A stretch of DNA of 64,000 bases from DATFVJ01 sp963712955 (GTDB lineage: Bacteria; Actinomycetota; Actinomycetes; Streptosporangiales; Streptosporangiaceae). The stretch spans positions 6,238 to 70,237 of the forward strand of contig CAVQKF010000012.1 of the NCBI GenBank assembly GCA_963712955.1, given 5' to 3'. Both the position numbers and the translations under genes were made by a program. This document shows positions 16,436 to 25,354 of this stretch, in pieces. Below the pieces are notes generated by a model, which saw only the letters and a program-made list of their open reading frames with translations, had not been told where the DNA came from and made no database searches. Every line of letters starts with the position of its first letter. Position 1 is the stretch's first letter.

Positions 16436-17551
16436 ATGGCCGACACCGCCGTTAGTGAGAAGACCGACCATTGGCTCGTGCTCGAATCACCCGACTCCGC
16501 CGTCTCGTGGGGGTGCCGGATCGAGAGTGTCGGCGTGAAGATCCCCGCCGAGCTCTTGTCGACTACCGATCTCCTGAGCCGGACCAAACATCACACGCAC
16601 ATCCAGCTCGAGCGGCTGACCGGTGTCCACGAGCGTCACATCGTCGGCCCCGGCGAGGACTCCTTCACCCTGGCCGTCGGGGCTGCCCGCGACTGCCTGC
16701 GCCATTCTGAGCGCAAGGCGTCGGAGATCGACATGCTGATCAGCTGTAGCATCACCCGTTCCAAGGGCGGGGTGTCGCAACACTTCGAGCCCCCGATCAG
16801 CCTGGGTGTCAAACAGGCGATCGGCGCCGCCAACGCAGTGAGCTTCGATCTCTCGAACGCCTGCGCCGGCATGCTGACGGGGGTGTTCGTCCTGCAGGAT
16901 CTCGTCAGGCGCGGTGAGATCAAGTGCGGGATGGTGGTCTCCGGTGAGTACATCTCCCAGCTGGGCCTGAACGCGGCAAAGCAGATCCGCTCGGTCTTCA
17001 GCAAGCAGCTTGCGTCGCTCACGCTCGGTGACGCCGGCGCCGCTGTCATAGTGGAACGGGCGCCAGAGGGCACTGCTGGCATCGATGCCATCGGCTTCAC
17101 CACCCTCGCAGAGCACAGCCGCCTGTGCCTCGCCTTCCCGAGCAAGGTGGGCCCGGGAGCCCAGATGTATACCAAGGCCAGGACCCTCCAGAAGGTGGCG
17201 ATCGAGAACCTGGCCCCGCTGATTGCCGATACTCTCGGCCAGGCCGGCATCGACCTAGGCGGCATCGACTATCTGATTCCCCATCAGACCTCGGCTCGGG
17301 CTATCCGCAAGGGCACGGCGGAATTCGCCCGTCGCCTCGGCGCCAAACCGAAGCACGTGGTTGTCAACCTCGAAGAGTACGGCAACACATCGTCGACGAC
17401 GCTGTTCGTGGCCCTGCATAAGTACCTGGAGGAGCAGCGAATGCACAAGGGAGACAAGGTGATGCTGCTTTCAATCGCATCAGGGATCGAAATTGGAATC
17501 GCCGTCATGACCATCGGCAGTGAGGTGGACCGCTATGGGCGCACGCATTGA
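16436..17551 (+). CDS. 3-oxoacyl-ACP synthase III family protein
   Basis: This 371-aa thiolase-fold enzyme has a complete KAS III triad: Cys143 in 'NACAGM', His283 in 'IPHQTS' and Asn317 in 'EEYGNTSSTT'. Such enzymes condense an acyl-CoA starter with malonyl-ACP, or act as acyltransferases in natural-product pathways. The N-terminus carries about 35 extra residues compared with FabH. The start is ATG 16436, with AGAGGAGGG at 16419-16427. The earlier ATG at 16415 would place that box inside the gene. The next gene, a second thiolase-fold protein, overlaps it by 17 nt, so the two are translationally coupled and may form a heteromer. No ACP or FabD gene is adjacent. Confidence 0.9.
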   Translation: MADTAVSEKTDHWLVLESPDSAVSWGCRIESVGVKIPAELLSTTDLLSRTKHHTHIQLERLTGVHERHIVGPGEDSFTLAVGAARDCLRHSERKASEIDMLISCSITRSKGGVSQHFEPPISLGVKQAIGAANAVSFDLSNACAGMLTGVFVLQDLVRRGEIKCGMVVSGEYISQLGLNAAKQIRSVFSKQLASLTLGDAGAAVIVERAPEGTAGIDAIGFTTLAEHSRLCLAFPSKVGPGAQMYTKARTLQKVAIENLAPLIADTLGQAGIDLGGIDYLIPHQTSARAIRKGTAEFARRLGAKPKHVVVNLEEYGNTSSTTLFVALHKYLEEQRMHKGDKVMLLSIASGIEIGIAVMTIGSEVDRYGRTH

Positions 17552-18479
17552 AGGCGCCAGCGCGCTGAGCAGCCACGGACTGCGTAAGCCAAGCGCACTC
17601 AAGCTCGCCGACGCCGCCGCACGAGCCTGCTTCGAGGTGGCAAAAAGACAACCAGGCGATGTCGACATGCTGATCAACACCGGTATCTACAGGGAAGACT
17701 CCCTGGGCGAGCCCGCGCTCGCCGCCCTCATCCAGGAGGACATCGGTGCCAATCTCAGCCAAACGTCGGCCGGCGGGAGACACGGCACCTTGTCTTTCGA
17801 CCTCGCCAATGGCACCTGCGGAGTGATCAGCGCCATCCAGGTGCTGGCCGGGTTCCTGCGCTCCGGCGCCATCCAACTTGGTCTGATCGTGACCAGCGAT
17901 GTCGATTCGAACCTCAAGGGATCGGATGGTGCACCCTTCCAGTCAAGCGGTGGTGCGATGCTCATCGGCTCCGACGACAGCATCGCCGGCTTCACGGATT
18001 TTCACACTGAGACGTTTCCCGAGTACGAAGACATGTTCGTGAGCAAGCAGGTATGGCAGCCGGCCCGCGGGCCCCGCGCCCCCCTGCGACCAGTCGGGCA
18101 AAGCCCGCTGGTCCTCGCGGAGAAGCCGGGGTATCAGGCTCGTTGCGTCGATTGCGCGGAAGAGGCAACCCATCGCTTCCTTGACCGCCTCGGGATGAGC
18201 ATCCAGGACATCGACCTCCTCGTCCCTGCCCCGGGAACAGGGGACTTCGTTGACCCGCTGAGGGTGAGACTGGGCATTCCAGGCGATCGGGTCGCCTACA
18301 TGGGAGAAAAGCTGGTCGGCGCCTACACCGCCGGGCCCATCGCCGCCCTGGAGGTCGTGATGAAGACCGGTCAGCTCGCCGAGGCGCGCAACACCCTGAT
18401 GCTTGCGGCCGGCGCAGGTATCACCGTCGCCCTCGCGCTCTACCGGGGGACGCCGCCGGAAGCAACTCCCGATTCGTAA
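17535..18479 (+). CDS. KAS III-like partner lacking the catalytic His and Asn
   Basis: This is a 314-aa thiolase-fold protein similar in layout to the preceding KAS III. Cys95 is kept in 'NGTCGVI' and the glycine-rich end 'LMLAAGAGITVALALY' is present. The His position reads 'LVPAPGTGDF' and the Asn position reads 'EKLVGAYTAGP', so a full condensing triad is absent. It starts at ATG 17535 with GAGGTGG upstream, inside the end of the first gene. It may be a regulatory or substrate-binding subunit of a heterodimer, or an enzyme using only Cys for acyl transfer. An inverted repeat just downstream probably terminates the operon. Confidence 0.8.
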   Translation: MGARIEGASALSSHGLRKPSALKLADAAARACFEVAKRQPGDVDMLINTGIYREDSLGEPALAALIQEDIGANLSQTSAGGRHGTLSFDLANGTCGVISAIQVLAGFLRSGAIQLGLIVTSDVDSNLKGSDGAPFQSSGGAMLIGSDDSIAGFTDFHTETFPEYEDMFVSKQVWQPARGPRAPLRPVGQSPLVLAEKPGYQARCVDCAEEATHRFLDRLGMSIQDIDLLVPAPGTGDFVDPLRVRLGIPGDRVAYMGEKLVGAYTAGPIAALEVVMKTGQLAEARNTLMLAAGAGITVALALYRGTPPEATPDS

Positions 18480-18489
18480 GCAAGCTGAG

Positions 18490-18546
18490 CTGTAAGGTCT
18501 TCCCCGGAGGCGCGCCAGAGGCGTCTTACGCGGGAAGACCTTACAG
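18490..18546. terminator. Perfect 15-bp inverted repeat, probable bidirectional terminator
   Basis: CTGTAAGGTCTTCCC at 18490-18504 pairs exactly with GGGAAGACCTTACAG at 18532-18546 across a 27-nt loop. It lies between the convergent KAS III operon and the carboxymuconolactone decarboxylase gene. There is no U-tract, as is common in high-GC actinobacteria. Confidence 0.6.
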
Positions 18547-18587
18547 AAGGCTCCGGCCGTCAAGCCGGCAAGCCTGCGACGCGGCCA

Positions 18588-19145
18588 TCACGCCGGCAAG
18601 CCTGCGACGCCCGGTTCCCGCTGCACGCCAAGGGAGTTGAGCCAAAAGGCCACCATGTGGTAGAAGCCGATCTGCATGCAGACCTCGGTGAGCTGCCGGT
18701 CGCTGTACTTGGACGCGAGGACGTCCCACGTGCCATCCGAGATGCAGCTGCCGGTGTGCAGCTCATCAGCGGCGCGAAGCAGCGCAGCGTCGAAGGGCGC
18801 CCAGGCCGGGGAGTCAGGACCGGCCTGGATCCCAGCGATCTCCTCCTCCGTGAATCCCGCATTCGGCACGTGCCAGCCCCACTCGTAGTCGGATCGGCAG
18901 TTGAACGCCGTCCGCAGCGTCAGGAGCTCCCGGTCCCTGGCAGACAGTTCGCCGGCAAGCAAGAGGTACCCGCCCAAGGGCAGCCACGCGTTGAACAACT
19001 CGGGATGACGGGCCAGGGTCGCGAAGATGTTCAACTCGGGGCCCTCTTGGTCGGGACGCAGCGACGCGAGCAGCTGACGCATGCCCTCATCGCGCTCGTC
19101 GTCCCCGAGCGGCTGTATCCGGGCATGCGAAGGATGCGTGATCAC
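18588..19145 (-). CDS. Carboxymuconolactone decarboxylase (AhpD-like) family protein
   Basis: This 185-aa all-alpha protein contains 'LNIFATLARHPELFNAWLPLGGYLL', 'LSARDRELLTLRTAFNCRSDYEWGWHV' and 'YSDRQLTEVCMQIGFYHMVAFWLNSLGV'. These are the helical landmarks of the CMD/AhpD fold. Only one Cys of the AhpD CxxC pair appears in the active-site helix ('NCRSDYEWGWH'), so a peroxidase role is unlikely. The group includes decarboxylases and proteins of unknown function. Two near-identical 19-bp segments lie at 18562-18613, over the last codons. The gene is convergent with the KAS III operon and separated from it by the inverted repeat. Confidence 0.85.
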   Translation of the reverse strand: MITHPSHARIQPLGDDERDEGMRQLLASLRPDQEGPELNIFATLARHPELFNAWLPLGGYLLLAGELSARDRELLTLRTAFNCRSDYEWGWHVPNAGFTEEEIAGIQAGPDSPAWAPFDAALLRAADELHTGSCISDGTWDVLASKYSDRQLTEVCMQIGFYHMVAFWLNSLGVQREPGVAGLPA

Positions 19146-19457
19146 TGATGGCTCCTAAATCGTTCTGATGCGGCGAAATAGGCCAGGACCGCGGCCACAC
19201 CTCCACCCTTGCCATGCCCGCGGCGCAGGCCAGAGGCGTTGGTCCTCCGTTCGTCCCCCTGCACGCGCCGCCGGTGAGGATCGGCGCAGGCCGCGGCAGC
19301 CGTTCGGGAAAATTCTCATGCCGAACGGCCATGCGCACTGACACTGGCCTGTTGCGACTGTTGCGACCTGTGACCGCGCCGGGCGGAGCACGTAACGCGC
19401 CGGTCACACGCCGGTCACGTGCCCGACACTGTGACGCCCCGTTCGTGGTCGGCATCG

Positions 19458-20516
19458 ATGCGTGGAGCTTATGGTGATCTCGTGGCAGGCCAGAAGAATG
19501 ACAGCGGGCCGCTACCTGGGCCGACGTCGGCCGGCGGGCCCGCGCCGCCCGATGGGCCGGTGGCACCCGCCGGGCCGGCGCCGGGGTCCGGCGGGCTCTC
19601 ACGGTGGATCGACCTCGACGGCCCCGTCCACTACCTCGACTTCGGCGGCCCGGCCGGCGGGCCGGTGATCGTGGGCGTGCACGGGCTTGGCGGCTCGGCG
19701 CTGAACTGGCTGGGGATCGCGCCGTTGCTGACCGACCGCTACCGCCTGACCGCCCCGGACCTGGCCGGGCACGGTCTCACGCAGTCCATGGGACGTGGTA
19801 CCGACGTGGCCGCGAATCGGGCTCTGCTGCACCGCTTCATCGAATCTGTGGCAGGAAACCCCGTGATCCTCATGGGTAACTCGATGGGCGGAATGATCTC
19901 GCTACTCGAAGCCATCGCCGCTCCCCGAACCGTCGCGGGCCTGATACTGGTCGATCCGGCCCTGCCGTTCGTGCCCGCCCGGCCGGACCCCTTCGTCGTC
20001 GCGATGTTCGCCGCCTACGCGGTGCCGGTGCTCGGCCGGCTGATGTTGGGCCGTCGCCGTCGCCTGGCCCCGGAGACGCTTGTCGCCAACATCCTGTCGC
20101 TGTGCTGCGTGGACCCCTCACGCGTGAGCCCGGACATCGTGGCTCAGCATGTCGAGGTGGAGCGCCAGCGTGCCGTGTTCACCGACGTGGTCAGCGACTT
20201 CGCCGCCGCCATGCATTCTGTCCTCGGCACCGTCAGCTACGTCCGCGGCCAGGCGTACCGGCGTGGGATCCGCTCAATCGAGTGCCCGGTACTGATCGTG
20301 CATGGTGCGCGCGACCGGCTGGTGCCGGTCGGTGCTGCCCAGGCGGCGGCGCGCGGCCACCCGTCCTGGTCGCTGGTCGTACTGCCCGACGTGGGCCACG
20401 TGCCTCAGCTTGAAGCACCGCAGGAAACGGCCAGCGCCATCACCGAGTGGTTCGGCTCAGCGGGCCGGCTCGCCGTGGAATCGGCCACACACGGGCCACC
20501 GGCCGGGGTCAATTGA
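19458..20516 (+). CDS. Alpha/beta hydrolase with proline-rich N-terminus
   Basis: After about 40 flexible Pro/Gly-rich residues, the fold begins with 'WIDLDGPVHYLDFGG' and 'VIVGVHGLGGSALNW'. The nucleophile elbow is 'LMGNSMGGMISL', the acid lies in 'LIVHGARDRLVPV' and the base in 'LPDVGHVPQLEAP', so the triad is complete. A cap insertion of about 100 residues ('FVVAMFAAYAVPVLGRLM...') lies between strands 6 and 7. This layout suits lipases, esterases or epoxide hydrolase-like enzymes; the substrate is unknown. The start is uncertain: ATG 19458 or GTG 19482 both fit, and ribosome-binding sites are weak. Confidence 0.85.
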   Translation: MRGAYGDLVAGQKNDSGPLPGPTSAGGPAPPDGPVAPAGPAPGSGGLSRWIDLDGPVHYLDFGGPAGGPVIVGVHGLGGSALNWLGIAPLLTDRYRLTAPDLAGHGLTQSMGRGTDVAANRALLHRFIESVAGNPVILMGNSMGGMISLLEAIAAPRTVAGLILVDPALPFVPARPDPFVVAMFAAYAVPVLGRLMLGRRRRLAPETLVANILSLCCVDPSRVSPDIVAQHVEVERQRAVFTDVVSDFAAAMHSVLGTVSYVRGQAYRRGIRSIECPVLIVHGARDRLVPVGAAQAAARGHPSWSLVVLPDVGHVPQLEAPQETASAITEWFGSAGRLAVESATHGPPAGVN

Positions 20517-20596
20517 GCCAGGCTGTCCCGAGCGGTGCGGCGTAGGCTGGCGCCGCAGCCAGTCGGTGATTACCAGCTCGGGCAAGGAGTTTGGAC

Positions 20597-21289
20597 GTGG
20601 CGGGTAACGGCGGGCAGGGCCGTCCGCTCCTGTGGACGCTGACAGTGCTGACGGTGGTGAGCGGCCTGGTCGACGCGGTGAGTTACCTGGGACTTGGTCG
20701 CGTGTTCACCGCGAACATGACGGGCAATGTGGTCGTGCTCGGCTTCGCCGCCGCTGGGGCCGCCGGTTTCTCTGTCACCGCGTCCCTCACGTCGCTCGGA
20801 TCCTTCCTGGTCGGTGCCACGTGCGCAGGCCGGGTCGCACATAACGTCACCTCGCGGCGCCGCCTGCTGCTTGCCGCCATCGTGACAGAGGGCGTGTTCA
20901 CGGCGGCGGCAGCGGCGGTCGCGTACTCGGCAGGCGCTGTCTCGATGGGCTGGGCCCGTTTCACGGTGATCGCGCTCCTCGCGTTCGGTATGGGTGTACG
21001 CAACGCCACGGTCCGCCGCCTGGCCGTTCCTGATGTTACGACCACCGTTCTGACCTTGACTTTGACCGGCCTGGCTGCAGACTCGAGCCTGGCCGGAGGT
21101 GACAATCCACGAGCGGCACGAAGAGCGGCGGCCGTCGCGGCGATGCTGGCAGGTGCCTTCGCAGGCGCCTGGCTCTACCTGCACCACGGAGCTGGGCCGC
21201 CGCTGCTTGTTGCGTCGGCCGGGGTGCTTGGCGCGTGCCTGCTGTTCGGGCGGTCCAAGGCGTCGCGTCTGCTCGACGGTCCGCGCTAG
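20597..21289 (+). CDS. YoaK/DUF1275 family membrane protein
   Basis: The 230-aa protein has six hydrophobic segments and the DUF1275 signatures 'LTVVSGLVDAVSYLGLGRVFTANMTGNVVVLG' near the N-terminus and 'ALLAFGMGVRNATVRRLAVPDVTTTVLTLTLTGLAAD' in the middle. Members are inner-membrane proteins of unknown function, possibly small-molecule transporters. The start is GTG 20597, with AAGGAG at about 20584-20588; an upstream TTG at 20591 is too close to that box. The spacing of 80 bp after the hydrolase gene on the same strand would allow cotranscription. Confidence 0.85.
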   Translation: MAGNGGQGRPLLWTLTVLTVVSGLVDAVSYLGLGRVFTANMTGNVVVLGFAAAGAAGFSVTASLTSLGSFLVGATCAGRVAHNVTSRRRLLLAAIVTEGVFTAAAAAVAYSAGAVSMGWARFTVIALLAFGMGVRNATVRRLAVPDVTTTVLTLTLTGLAADSSLAGGDNPRAARRAAAVAAMLAGAFAGAWLYLHHGAGPPLLVASAGVLGACLLFGRSKASRLLDGPR

Positions 21290-21626
21290 GACCCCACCAC
21301 CGCCCAGGACACCGCGGCGAATACATGCGCTGCTTCGGGAGTCCTGGCGCCGCAAGGCTCCCAAACGCCTCGTTGCCGCTTTCGAGCACCACCAACGCTG
21401 ACGGCCAGACGAGAAACTCGTGCGCCTGTTGCCGGATGACGCGTGGTACCCCATGGCGCCGTCCGGCGCCGACACGTCCGCCCGTGGCGGGCGCGCATGC
21501 GGTCGCGGGGGACCAAAGCCGGCACCTGCGGGGCCGAGCGGCCCTACCGCCCAGGCCAAAGATCCTGAATTTTAATTCCGAGGACGCACACCGGGTGCGA
21601 CTGGTCGGAGATTGGGAGTCGGCAAC

Positions 21627-22637
21627 ATGAAGGCTGCCGTTGTTACGTCGTTCACAGAGCCGCTGGAGATCCAGGACCTGCCGGTGCCAGAGCCCGGGCT
21701 AGGACAGGTACTGGTGCAGATCGAGGCCAGCGGCCTGTGCCATACCGACATTCATGCCGCGCATGGTGACTGGCCGGTCAAGCCGACGCCGCCCTTTACC
21801 CCCGGCCACGAAGGGGTCGGCCCCATCGTAAAGGTCGGCGCGGGGGTGTCAGAAAGCAGGATCGGGCAGCGGGTGGCGATCGCGTGGCTGGGATCGGCGT
21901 GCGGGCACTGCGAGTTCTGCATCTCGGGCCGGGAGACATTGTGCGAAAGCCAGCAGGACAGCGGCTACTCGCGCGATGGTGCCTACGCGGAGTACGCGGT
22001 CGCCACCAGTGAGTTCGTGGTGCCTGTGCCCGAAGGCATCTCCTCCTTCGACGCGGCACCCCTGAGCTGCGCAGGAGTCACGACGTACAAGGCGCTCAAG
22101 GTCTCTGGCGCCAGGTCCTCGGACCTGGTCGCGGTATTCGGCATCGGGGGCCTGGGGCACCTGGCGCTGCAGTACGCCAAGATCGCTGGAGCGACGGTTG
22201 TCGCCGTCGATCTGGAAGACGAGAAGCTTGCCCTCGCCCGTGAGCTCGGCGCCGATCACACCGTCAACGCGCGCACCGAGGATCCTGTCGCCGCGATTCA
22301 GGCGCTCGGAGGCGCCGACGCCGCCATCTCAGTGGCGGTCTCGCCACAGGCGATGCGCCAAGCCTTCGACTCTCTCAAGCGCGGCGGCCGGCTGGTGCTT
22401 GTGGCATTGCCGCGGGACAACGAGCTAGCCCTTCCGATCTTCGAGACGGTGCTCAAGGGCATTTCGGTCATTGGCTCGATCGTCGGCACCCGCCTCGACC
22501 TCGCCGAGGTGTTCGAACTGCACGCCGCGGGCCGGACCCGGGTCATTGCCCAGCCCCGGCAACTCGAAGACGTCAACAAGTGCTTCGAGGAAGTGCTTTC
22601 CGGGCACGTGCCGGCGCGCCTGGTGTTCGAGTTCTGA
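21627..22637 (+). CDS. adhP: Zinc-dependent alcohol dehydrogenase, AdhP type
   Basis: This 336-aa medium-chain dehydrogenase has the catalytic-zinc ligands in 'GLCHTD' and 'GHEGVG', and a structural-zinc loop with four Cys ('CGHCEFCISGRETLC'). The nucleotide-binding motif is 'GIGGLGHLALQYAK', followed by an Asp-ended strand ('VVAVDL') expected for NAD(H). It interconverts primary alcohols and aldehydes. The start is ATG 21627 with GGGAG at about 21616-21620. Length and motifs match the family, and no break is seen. A strong hairpin about 50 bp downstream probably terminates it. Confidence 0.92.
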   Translation: MKAAVVTSFTEPLEIQDLPVPEPGLGQVLVQIEASGLCHTDIHAAHGDWPVKPTPPFTPGHEGVGPIVKVGAGVSESRIGQRVAIAWLGSACGHCEFCISGRETLCESQQDSGYSRDGAYAEYAVATSEFVVPVPEGISSFDAAPLSCAGVTTYKALKVSGARSSDLVAVFGIGGLGHLALQYAKIAGATVVAVDLEDEKLALARELGADHTVNARTEDPVAAIQALGGADAAISVAVSPQAMRQAFDSLKRGGRLVLVALPRDNELALPIFETVLKGISVIGSIVGTRLDLAEVFELHAAGRTRVIAQPRQLEDVNKCFEEVLSGHVPARLVFEF

Positions 22638-22686
22638 CGTTAGCCGCTGATCAAGACCCCGGCGCCGCGTCATGCTGCGGCACATA

Positions 22687-22738
22687 GCAATGAGCTGATG
22701 GCCGCTTCGCCCAGTTCGAGCGGCCATCAGCTCATTGC
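22687..22738. terminator. Perfect 20-bp inverted repeat hairpin after adhP
   Basis: The arms 22687-22706 and 22719-22738 (beginning GCAATGAGCTGATGG) are exact reverse complements around a 12-nt loop, giving a very stable stem. The position 50 bp after the adhP stop fits a factor-independent terminator without a U-tract. Such a long perfect stem could also come from a small mobile or regulatory RNA. Confidence 0.65.
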
Positions 22739-23039
22739 CATCGCACTCGCAGACAGGCAGACAGGCAGGCGCCCGCTTGCAGCCCCCGAAACCGACCTCA
22801 CGTCCAGCTCACCACGGGCTACCGCCCCGCACCCGGACCGGATCCGACCCGCCCGGGCGGTGATTCTGGACACGTCGAGAACCCCGGGAACTGCCCACCT
22901 GACCGCACGGCAGGGACAGCCGAGGGCCAGCCCGGAGGCCGTCCGGGATCGCCGGGCGCGGAACGCCCACCTGGCGCAAAGTTGCGCTGGGCACGGAAAG
23001 GAGCGCGGTGACCGGCCCGCTTGGCGCATAATAGAAGTA

Positions 23040-23267
23040 ATGAAACCAGCCCGCGCCGCGGCCCGGCGCTACCTGCCCGGAAGTCCCTTCAACACCCCGC
23101 CCGTCCCTCGCCAGGTCAAGCAGTTCGCCGTAAACGACCAGGTGACCCACGATCAGTACGGTCTCGGCCGGGTCATCAGCGTCGAGGACGAGATTGCCGT
23201 GCTCGTCGATTTCGGTTCCTCGCGGGAACGTATCAGCGCACCCTACGCCAAGCTGACCAGACTGTGA
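23040..23267 (+). CDS. Small conserved actinobacterial protein with SH3-like barrel
   Basis: The protein has 75 aa. The basic N-terminus 'MKPARAAARRYLPGSPF' is followed by 'FAVNDQVTHDQYGLGRVISVEDEIAVLVDFGSSRERISAPYAKLTRL'. The 'GDxVxHxxYGLGrVxxVe....vxVDFG' pattern resembles the SH3/Tudor-like barrels of CarD- or UvrD-C-type RNA polymerase-binding modules. It is a common small protein in actinobacteria with no assigned function. It begins at ATG 23040; the upstream sequence is an extended open frame without protein character. Confidence 0.75.
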   Translation: MKPARAAARRYLPGSPFNTPPVPRQVKQFAVNDQVTHDQYGLGRVISVEDEIAVLVDFGSSRERISAPYAKLTRL

Positions 23268-23704
23268 AACCGGCAGCGCCGCCCGCACGGAGGGCGGCGA
23301 GGCCGGGCCGAGGACCTTCACCCGTCGAGGCATTCTGACCTGCCCTGTGGTCAGGGTTCAGGCCCAACTCGCCCGTGCAGATGGCGCGGGCGAGCGGTCG
23401 TAGACAGGTCCCGGATCTGGCGTGAGGTCACGACCGTGATCACACGCCAGCTAGCTCATGGGGGCGCCGAGGTTACCGGGGCCGACATCTCCGGTGGTAT
23501 GGACTGTGGCTCGACGTGGCCGCCGGAACCATCCCCGCCGGAGGGCTGGATGCCGGAGGGCTGGATGGACGAACGACGCGACGCGGCAGGCCACCCCTTC
23601 CGCTTGGTCGCCAGCCTCACGAGAGGGCCGCGCGTCAACATCCGGTAAAACCGCGACGCGGCCACCCTTGACGAGGCTCACGGCCGTCGGCGTCATGGAA
23701 TGAT
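23268..23704. other. No gene supported
   Basis: Short frames only. A 15-bp unit (CCGGAGGGCTGGATG) occurs twice in tandem near 23543-23572. The stretch precedes the rho promoter. Confidence 0.4.
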
Positions 23705-23733
23705 TTGGCACGGCATCGACGTTCTGATATATA
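23705..23733 (+). promoter_or_regulatory. Housekeeping-type promoter of rho with long leader
   Basis: TTGGCA at 23705-23710 and TATATA at 23728-23733 are separated by 17 nt, a near-consensus sigma-70-type promoter in otherwise GC-rich DNA. Transcription would start at about 23740, leaving a leader of about 230 nt before the rho start. Long leaders upstream of rho are often used for autogenous control, which is plausible here but not shown. Confidence 0.6.
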
Positions 23734-23971
23734 GTCGCGGTAAGCGATGTTTCCCGCGGCAGCGGGTCGGTGCCGCTCTACGAGCGGCTCTCCACGGCTC
23801 CGTCGGCCCCGGACAAGTCTGGGTGCGGCGTAGAGCATCTCCGAAGTACCGGTTTTACCCCGGCGGTATGCGTTTCCCACACGCTCCGCTCATGTGCGCA
23901 TTTTCGTGCGTCTGGCACGGCGCTTCTTCTGGCGTACGCGAATTCACGCCGCCCAGAAAGGAAATCTCTAT

Positions 23972-25222
23972 ATGACAACAATCACACAGCAGCGCCCGGC
24001 ACAGCAGCGCCAGACACCGCAGCGCCCGGCACCGCGGCGCCAGGCCCAGCCGCGCCAGGCCCAGCCGCGCCCTGCTCAGGTCCCCGACGGCCCTCCCATC
24101 CCGGTGTCGGGCATCCTCGACGTCGGCGACAGCCACGCGTTTGTCCGCACCCGCGGCTACCAGGCTGGTCCCGACGACGTCTACCTGACCGCAGCCCAGG
24201 TCCGGCAGCACGGACTGCGCAGGGGCGATCACGTCGAAGGAGCCGCCAGGCCTTCGGGCCAGGGCAGGGCGCGTGAGAAATTCGGCGCGCTTGTCCGCGT
24301 CGACACCGTCAACGGCCTGGAGCCACACCAGGCGATGGCGCGGCCCGACTTCGCGGAGCTGACGCCTTTGTACCCGCAGGAGCGCCTTCGCCTGGAGCCT
24401 TCCGGCTCGCCGACGGCGCGGATCATCGACCTGGTGAGCCCGATCGGCAAGGGCCAGCGTGGCCTCATCGTGTCACCGCCGAAGGCCGGCAAGACGATGG
24501 TGCTGCAGGCGATCGCCGCGGCCATCGCCGACAACCATCCCGACGTGCACCTGATGGTCGTGCTCGTTGGCGAGCGGCCAGAAGAGGTCACCGACCTGCG
24601 GCGGTCGGTGCGCGGAGAAGTCATCTTCTCCAACTTCGACCAGCCCGCCGCCGACCACATCATGGTCGCGGAGCTTGCGATCGAACGGGCCAAGCGCCTG
24701 GTCGAACTCGGCCACGACGTTGTCGTGCTCCTGGACTCCATCACCCGGCTCGGCCGCGCCTACAACCTCGGCGCCCCGTCGAACAGCCGCATCCTGGCCG
24801 GCGGAGTGGCAACGACCGCCCTGCAACACCCGCGTAAGTTCCTCGGTGCCGCCCGCAACGTCGAAAACGGTGGTTCGCTGACGATCCTGTCCACCGCCCT
24901 GGTGGAAACCGGCTCGCGAATGGACGATGTGTTCTTCGAAGAGTTCAAGGGCACAGGGAACATGGAGCTCCGGCTCCGCCGAGAACTCGCGGATAAGCGG
25001 ATCTTCCCGGCCATCGACGTCGCGCCGTCAGGTACCCGCAGGGACGACCTGCTCATGTCGCCCCACGAGCACGCCGCAGTCACAAAGCTACGCCGGGTAC
25101 TGGCCGGGCTCGATTCCCAGCAGGCCCTCGAACTGCTCCTGGACAAGACACGCGAAACCTCGTCGAACGCCGAGTTCCTTCTCCGGGTTAACGGCGGCGC
25201 ACAGCGGAGGGTTTCCGCCTAG
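23972..25222 (+). CDS. rho: Transcription termination factor Rho, compact form
   Basis: This 416-aa hexameric RNA helicase releases RNA polymerase from transcripts. The N-terminal 35 residues are a Gln/Arg/Pro-rich tail in place of the usual Rho_N helical domain. An RNA-binding cold-shock-like domain follows ('PIPVSGILDVGDSHAFVRTRGY...DVYLTAAQVRQHGLRRGDHV'), then the ATPase domain with Walker A 'PPKAGKT' (Lys174), 'ERPEEVTDLRR' and Walker B 'VVVLLDSITRLGRAYN'. The RNA-translocating loop region 'ALQHPRKFLGAARN' and 'FEEFKGTGNMELRL' are present. The start is ATG 23972 with AGAAAGGAA upstream. Actinobacterial housekeeping Rho usually carries a much longer N-terminal region, so this may be a second copy. 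The rest of the genome is not visible. Confidence 0.93.
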   Translation: MTTITQQRPAQQRQTPQRPAPRRQAQPRQAQPRPAQVPDGPPIPVSGILDVGDSHAFVRTRGYQAGPDDVYLTAAQVRQHGLRRGDHVEGAARPSGQGRAREKFGALVRVDTVNGLEPHQAMARPDFAELTPLYPQERLRLEPSGSPTARIIDLVSPIGKGQRGLIVSPPKAGKTMVLQAIAAAIADNHPDVHLMVVLVGERPEEVTDLRRSVRGEVIFSNFDQPAADHIMVAELAIERAKRLVELGHDVVVLLDSITRLGRAYNLGAPSNSRILAGGVATTALQHPRKFLGAARNVENGGSLTILSTALVETGSRMDDVFFEEFKGTGNMELRLRRELADKRIFPAIDVAPSGTRRDDLLMSPHEHAAVTKLRRVLAGLDSQQALELLLDKTRETSSNAEFLLRVNGGAQRRVSA

Positions 25223-25354
25223 CGGCGTAGCACGAGTTCCGCGTCGGCACTGACCGGGCGGCATGAACAACCAGGATGCCGAGGGAAATCGCGCAGGTCC
25301 CTAACGACTCCGGCGCTGTCACCCGCGTGTCAGTGCCGCGGCCACCGTGGACCG

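Noticed and set aside
23700..23975. Leader ORFs ahead of rho as real genes
   Set aside because: They begin at or before the promoter, lack ribosome-binding sites and have no protein character; the region is better explained as an untranslated leader.
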